Source: an uncultured Collinsella sp. | GTDB lineage: Bacteria > Actinomycetota > Coriobacteriia > Coriobacteriales > Coriobacteriaceae | NCBI GenBank assembly: GCA_900553475.1 | Contig: USEF01000016.1 | Coordinates: 1 to 16,700, forward strand | DNA length: 16,700 nt | Reading direction: 5' to 3' | Part shown: positions 13,480-16,700 of the stretch, one piece after another | Layout of the letters: each line of letters starts with the position of its first letter | Numbering within the stretch: the stretch's first letter is position 1 | Translations under genes and position numbers: made by a program | The notes under the pieces: model-generated | Database searches by the model: none | What the model saw: the letters and a program-made list of their open reading frames with translations, nothing else | What the model was told of the DNA's origin: nothing

Positions 13480-13809
13480 CTACTCGTCGACGATCTCGGC
13501 AAGCCAGACGTTCAGCGTATCAACCTCGGGGCAGCAGAACTTTGCCGTGCCGGGCTCGTTGCCAGGCACGGTTCCGCCATAGCGCAGGATATCGATATAG
13601 GGAAAGCCCACATGGCAGGCCATGGCACACATCTTGCCGCGGTCGCGGTCAAAGTCGAAGACGTCGCCCGGTTTGTGACCATGGTGGCAGCGGCACGCAC
13701 CCAGCTGGTCCACGCAGCTCACGCGGATACGCGGACGCTTGCCACGCGGCGCGCCGAGCGGCTTGCCCCCGCCCGCAGGCTTGGCGCCGCCCTCGCCAGC
13801 ATTACTCAT
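13480..13809 (-). CDS. TIGR04076-like small protein
   Basis: A 109-residue soluble protein that matches the TIGR04076 pattern: a central HKPGDVFDFD stretch, a MCAMACHVGFPYIDILRYGGTVPG segment in two parts, and a C-terminal FCCPEVDT element. It has seven cysteines, several of them likely metal or redox ligands, as is typical for this family of unknown function. A Gly/Pro/Lys-rich N-terminus of about 25 residues precedes the domain. The ATG at 13809 overlaps the stop codon of the kinase gene by 8 nt (ATGAGTAA), which implies translational coupling; no strong separate ribosome site is seen. The pairing with a vitamin B6 kinase is noted but not explained. Confidence 0.75.
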   Translation of the reverse strand: MSNAGEGGAKPAGGGKPLGAPRGKRPRIRVSCVDQLGACRCHHGHKPGDVFDFDRDRGKMCAMACHVGFPYIDILRYGGTVPGNEPGTAKFCCPEVDTLNVWLAEIVDE

Positions 13810-14626
13810 GGTCAATCACGTCCAGGCAGGCCTCGATGGGAAGGCCAGCCGACTTATCCTCTTGGTCGGCATTGCGCTCGATAAGCTCAGCCACCACGCG
13901 CATGGCATCGGACGTCGCGCGCTGCAGACTCCAACCCGCCATAACGCGGCCGACGAGCACCGCCGAGAACGTGTCGCCCGTGCCCGGGAAATAGACCGGG
14001 ATCAGGTCGAAGGGAATCGTGAAGTACTCCCCCGCCACATGGTCGTAACCGATGACGACATTCGCACCGTCGACCACAGCGCTCGTAATGACCACCGACT
14101 TGGCGCCCAGGGCACGCACGGCATCCACAAGAGTGCGGCCCTCATCGGGCGTGATTTGCTCGGCAATGGGCGTATCGGTGAGCAGGCACGCCTCGGTGTA
14201 GTTTGGCACCGCATAGTCGGCGCACTCGAGCAGGCTGCGCATGAGACCGATCGTGGACTCGGGCACGCCGGCGTAGAGCTTGCCGTTGTCGCCCATGATG
14301 GGGTCGACGAACACCTTGGTACCCTTTTGCGCGCGACGGTGGCAGAAGTCCGAAATGATGCGCGTCTCTTCCTCGGTCACGATAAAGCCGGTAGAGATGG
14401 CGTCGAACTCAAAGCCGAGCTCCTCCCAGATGGCGAGGCTCTGGCGCACGTACTCGGTGGTGTCGTGGATGTAGAACTTGGGATAGTTGAGCGTATCGGA
14501 CACAAGTGCCGTCGGCAGGTTGTGGATGCGGTAGCCCATGTGCGACAGCACCGGCAGCATGGCGGAAAGCGCGACCTTGCCGTAGCCGCACATATCGTTG
14601 ATCAGCAGCAGCTGAGTGTTCTTCAT
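13802..14626 (-). CDS. Pyridoxamine kinase / PfkB-like B6 kinase
   Basis: A 274-residue cytoplasmic kinase of the ribokinase superfamily, predicted to phosphorylate pyridoxamine or related B6 vitamers using ATP in the salvage route to pyridoxal phosphate. Visible motifs are INDMCGYGKVALSAMLPVL (about 9-27, substrate pocket), VDPIMGDNG (107-115), NYTEACLLT (142-150) and the anion hole GTGDTFSA (215-222) with the catalytic base Asp218. Length and motifs fit PdxK/PdxY-type enzymes; a phosphomethylpyrimidine kinase role is less likely. The ATG at 14626 has GGGAGA upstream; the frame extends further upstream without a ribosome site. The stop overlaps the start of the TIGR04076-like gene, so the two form an operon. 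Confidence 0.87.
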   Translation of the reverse strand: MKNTQLLLINDMCGYGKVALSAMLPVLSHMGYRIHNLPTALVSDTLNYPKFYIHDTTEYVRQSLAIWEELGFEFDAISTGFIVTEEETRIISDFCHRRAQKGTKVFVDPIMGDNGKLYAGVPESTIGLMRSLLECADYAVPNYTEACLLTDTPIAEQITPDEGRTLVDAVRALGAKSVVITSAVVDGANVVIGYDHVAGEYFTIPFDLIPVYFPGTGDTFSAVLVGRVMAGWSLQRATSDAMRVVAELIERNADQEDKSAGLPIEACLDVIDHE

Positions 14627-14833
14627 GAGGGTCTCCCTTGGTTCGGGCACGGCGCAGCAGCGCCACAGTGCGACTAAGTGTAGCGCAGGGGACGTTGTGA
14701 GCGGAGTCGAGCAGCGCGAAGGGTAAATTGTTGCGGAAAGGTTACGGAAAATGATCCCTTTTCCTCCGTCCCCAAGGGATTGCATGCACCGAAACGGACC
14801 GTGGCGGAATCACAGGTTGAGGACGGACAGCGA

Positions 14834-14931
14834 AAACGTTCCTAAGCGAGCAAGGTGGCGTGAAAGAGGAGGGCATAGGCCTTGTGGCCATGCACGACGA
14901 TTGAACGCCAGATTGCCGCTTAGGAGCGTTT
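14834..14931. ncRNA. Candidate structured RNA (novel, strand uncertain)
   Basis: A 98-nt segment folds into one compact structure. AAACGTTCCTAAGCG (14834-14848) pairs with 14917-14931 over 15 positions with a single G-U. Then follow GCAA/TTGC (14850-14853 with 14913-14916), TGGCGT/ACGCCA (14856-14861 with 14905-14910) and an apical hairpin GCAT-GGCC-TTGT-GGCC-ATGC (14873-14893) with one bulged A. No open frame explains it. A separate hairpin at 14944-14973 follows on the plus strand. I do not recognise 6S, SRP, tmRNA or a known riboswitch. It could be a small RNA, or a leader of the kinase if read on the minus strand. Confidence 0.45.
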
Positions 14932-14943
14932 GCAGCGTCGAGC

Positions 14944-14980
14944 AGTTACGGCGTTTGGCAAAACGCCGTAACTTAATAAG
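14944..14980 (+). terminator. 13-bp hairpin, possible terminator
   Basis: AGTTACGGCGTTT (14944-14956) pairs perfectly with AAACGCCGTAACT (14961-14973) around a GGCA loop, followed by TAATAAG. The T-run is weak. It fits a terminator for the candidate RNA before the MarR promoter, or a bidirectional insulator. Confidence 0.5.
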
Positions 14981-14989
14981 TTTGGTACC

Positions 14990-15018
14990 TTGACATTCAT
15001 TTCTCATGCTCCTAGATT
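14990..15018 (+). promoter_or_regulatory. Sigma70-type promoter of the marR-ABC operon
   Basis: TTGACA (14990-14995) and TAGATT (15013-15018) are separated by exactly 17 nt. Transcription would start near 15025, inside the inverted repeat below. Confidence 0.75.
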
Positions 15019-15019
15019 G

Positions 15020-15049
15020 GTTAGGCACAAAACAATTCCACTACCTAAC
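15020..15049. promoter_or_regulatory. Probable MarR autorepressor operator
   Basis: GTTAGG (15020-15025) and CCTAAC (15044-15049) form an inverted repeat that covers the predicted transcription start. MarR-family proteins usually repress their own operon by binding such a site. Confidence 0.5.
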
Positions 15050-15073
15050 TAAAGAAAGGAGCAACACTAATTC

Positions 15074-15580
15074 ATGTGCGATGAACCTCTTAACCTTTGT
15101 TCGCACGAGCCCGGCGGCGACCCGTCACAGCCGGCGAATGCACCCGAAGCGGTTAGCTCAGAAGACAAGCTTGCCAAGCGCATCCTCAATGGCCTGGGCT
15201 TTTGCGGCCATTACATGCATTTTCATGGCGGAGGCGTGTCCGGCAAGGCGCCCATCATCTGCCTGCTGGCCAAGCAACCCGGCGGCGAGATGTCGCAGCA
15301 GGAACTCGGCATGCACTTTGACCTCAAGCCGGGGTCGCTTTCCGAGATCCTGTCCAAACTCGAGCTCAACGGCCTCATCGAGCGCAGCCGTAACCCCAAG
15401 GATCGACGGCAGCTCACCATTCGCCTGACCGAAACCGGCCGGGAAAACGCCCGCATCGACCAGGCAGCCCGCATTCGCTTTAGAGAGCAGGCCTTTGGTG
15501 CCCTCACCCACGACGAGCGCGAGCAGCTCGCCGAAATGCTCGAGAAAATCCGTGTAACCTGGGAGGAACTGGATGATTAA
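15074..15580 (+). CDS. MarR family transcriptional regulator
   Basis: A 168-residue winged-helix repressor. The DNA-binding core spans about 60-125: GEMSQQELGMHFDLKPGSLSEILSKLELNGLIERSRNPKDRRQLTIRLTETG in consecutive parts, with the recognition helix (KPGSLSEILSKLE) and the wing Asp-Arg-Arg that is a family signature. Helices at both ends would form the dimer interface. The N-terminal 30 residues are an extra, probably flexible, extension. AAAGGAG lies 12 nt before the ATG, a somewhat long spacing. Its end overlaps the ABC transporter start by 8 nt, so it very likely represses that exporter and its own synthesis until a ligand, perhaps a toxic compound, is bound. Confidence 0.9.
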   Translation: MCDEPLNLCSHEPGGDPSQPANAPEAVSSEDKLAKRILNGLGFCGHYMHFHGGGVSGKAPIICLLAKQPGGEMSQQELGMHFDLKPGSLSEILSKLELNGLIERSRNPKDRRQLTIRLTETGRENARIDQAARIRFREQAFGALTHDEREQLAEMLEKIRVTWEELDD

Positions 15581-16700
15581 AACCCTCATGGGCAGCATCC
15601 GCGACTATATAAAAGTCACCGTTGCCACGCCGTTGCTCGTGCTTGGCGAGGTGCTCTGCGAGATGCTGATTCCATTTATCACCGCCAACCTGATCGACGC
15701 CATCAAAGATGGCACCACCGTAGCCGAGATGCTTCCCACCGCGGGCTTTTTGGTGCTCATCGCGCTGACGTCGCTTGCTTTTGGCGCCGCTGCCGGCGTC
15801 ACCTGCAGCCATGCGAGTTGCGGCTTCGCTAAGAACCTGCGTCACGACCTGTTCTACAAGATCCAGACGTTCAGCTTTGCCAACATCGATGAGTTCTCGA
15901 GCTCCTCGCTCGTCACGCGCCTGACCACCGATATCAACAACGTGCAGCAGGCCTTTATGATGATCATCCGTATCGCCGTGCGCGCGCCGCTGGTATTGAT
16001 CTTCGCCTTTACCATGGCATTTATCATGGGCGGCAGCGTCGCCATGGTCTACCTGGTCATCATTCCGCTGCTGGGCTTTGGGCTGTTCTTTATCATCTTT
16101 AAGGTGCGTCCCATCTTCTCGCGCGTGTTCCACAAGTACGACGCCCTTAACGAGTCCGTCGAGGAAAACGTCACCGGCATGCGCGTGGTCAAGAGCTACG
16201 TGCGCGAAGACTTTGAGAAGGAGAAGTTCGCGACCGCCGCACGCGACGTCCAGATGGACTTCACCCGCGCCGAGAAGCTGCTTGCCTTTAACAACCCCAT
16301 GATGAACATCTGCGTCAACGGCGCGTTTGTCGTCATCATCTACCTGGGCTCCAAGCTCATCATCACGAGCCAGGGCACGCTGTTCGACGTGGGCCAGCTC
16401 TCCTCGATCTTTACCTATGGCTTCCAAATCCTCATGAGCCTGATGCAGCTATCGATGATCTTTGTCATGGTGACCATGGCCGACGAATCGGCGCACCGCA
16501 TCACCGAGGTGCTGGCCGCCGAGCCCACGATCGCCGATCCCGCCGAGCCCGTGCTCGAGGTCGCCGATGGCTCCATCGACTTTGACCACGTGAGCTTTAA
16601 GTATTCCGCGCATGCGAAGCGCCAGGCGCTCGACGATATCGACCTGCACATTAAGAGCGGCGAGACCATCGGCATCATCGGCGGCACCGGCTCGGCCAAG
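15573..16700 (+). CDS. ABC exporter half-transporter, partial (3' end outside window)
   Basis: The first 376 codons of a fused permease-ATPase of the multidrug/lipid exporter type. The transmembrane domain (about 15-320) has six hydrophobic segments. The coupling region carries SSSSLVTRLTTDINNVQQAF (about 110-129) and NESVEENVTGMRVVKSY (about 192-208), both typical of this family. The nucleotide-binding domain begins near 325 (SIDFDHVSFKY) and the window ends in Walker A GGTGSAK, where the usual Gly before Lys is Ala. The ATG at 15573 overlaps the regulator stop (ATGATTAA) and has GGGAGGAA 4 nt upstream. Such genes often come in pairs that form a heterodimer, so a second half-transporter may follow. 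Substrate unknown. Confidence 0.92.
   Translation, partial: MIKTLMGSIRDYIKVTVATPLLVLGEVLCEMLIPFITANLIDAIKDGTTVAEMLPTAGFLVLIALTSLAFGAAAGVTCSHASCGFAKNLRHDLFYKIQTFSFANIDEFSSSSLVTRLTTDINNVQQAFMMIIRIAVRAPLVLIFAFTMAFIMGGSVAMVYLVIIPLLGFGLFFIIFKVRPIFSRVFHKYDALNESVEENVTGMRVVKSYVREDFEKEKFATAARDVQMDFTRAEKLLAFNNPMMNICVNGAFVVIIYLGSKLIITSQGTLFDVGQLSSIFTYGFQILMSLMQLSMIFVMVTMADESAHRITEVLAAEPTIADPAEPVLEVADGSIDFDHVSFKYSAHAKRQALDDIDLHIKSGETIGIIGGTGSAK

Noticed and set aside
14754..14780. ATCCCTT/AAGGGAT hairpin upstream of the kinase
   Set aside because: Only 7 bp with a 13-nt loop and no T-run; too weak to call a terminator or attenuator.
16677..16700. Degenerate Walker A (GGTGSAK) suggesting an inactive ABC ATPase site
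   Set aside because: The essential Lys is present, and from memory GTGSAKS variants occur in many active-looking exporters of gut bacteria; the rest of the domain is outside the window.

Overview
The window reads as chromosomal DNA of a high-GC gut actinobacterium of the Coriobacteriia, most likely Collinsella or a close relative. This is inferred from codon use, gene content and the dispersed TGTGACAAAGGG-type intergenic palindromes; no marker gene is present to prove it. A lower-GC integrated element of about 7.8 kb splits the window.

Left chromosomal flank (1-3430): an aldose 1-epimerase-like gene and a membrane-anchored protein of unknown function, both on the minus strand, then a divergent region with two palindromic repeats and an MFS exporter on the plus strand. 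Just after the exporter lies the ribosome binding site and first 17 codons of a low-molecular-weight protein tyrosine phosphatase (LMW-PTP) gene, cut off by the element.

Integrated element (about 3519-11350): a Tn916-type tyrosine integrase sits at the right end. The element carries its own copy of the phosphatase 5' region, so a complete phosphatase gene is rebuilt at the right junction (11302-11748). A 36-bp left-end sequence recurs perfectly at 4802-4837. This divides the island into a 1.3-kb module without integrase (3519-4808) and a 6.5-kb module with one (4802-11350), which looks like tandem accretion. The larger module has a minus-strand series (small serine resolvase with an adjacent res-like site, then two unrecognised proteins), a nested inverted repeat plus a GC-rich hairpin between the last two, an envelope protein gene and the integrase. 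No relaxase, coupling protein or excisionase was seen.

The most interesting feature is a leader of about 230 nt found twice, before two non-homologous genes, one in each module. The two copies differ in sequence but fold the same way: a closing helix, a 5-bp hairpin with a 6-nt loop, a GCUUC/GAAGC helix, a long terminal hairpin, a shared AACUGUGG box, and a CCUUCC/GGAAGG helix covering the Shine-Dalgarno. Compensatory differences support the helices. Both genes encode membrane-anchored proteins with paired cysteines. I recognise no known riboswitch class, so this is a candidate new cis-regulatory RNA that travels with mobile-element cargo.

Right chromosomal flank (11749-16700): repeat-rich intergenic DNA; an AAA_14/DUF4143-type ATPase on the minus strand preceded by three repeats spaced exactly 33 bp; a TIGR04076-like small protein overlapping a pyridoxamine kinase-type gene; a compact candidate structured RNA; and a MarR-type regulator overlapping the start of an ABC exporter half-transporter that runs off the window. 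The regulator has a clear TTGACA-N17-TAGATT promoter and an inverted-repeat operator, which suggests a self-repressed efflux operon.
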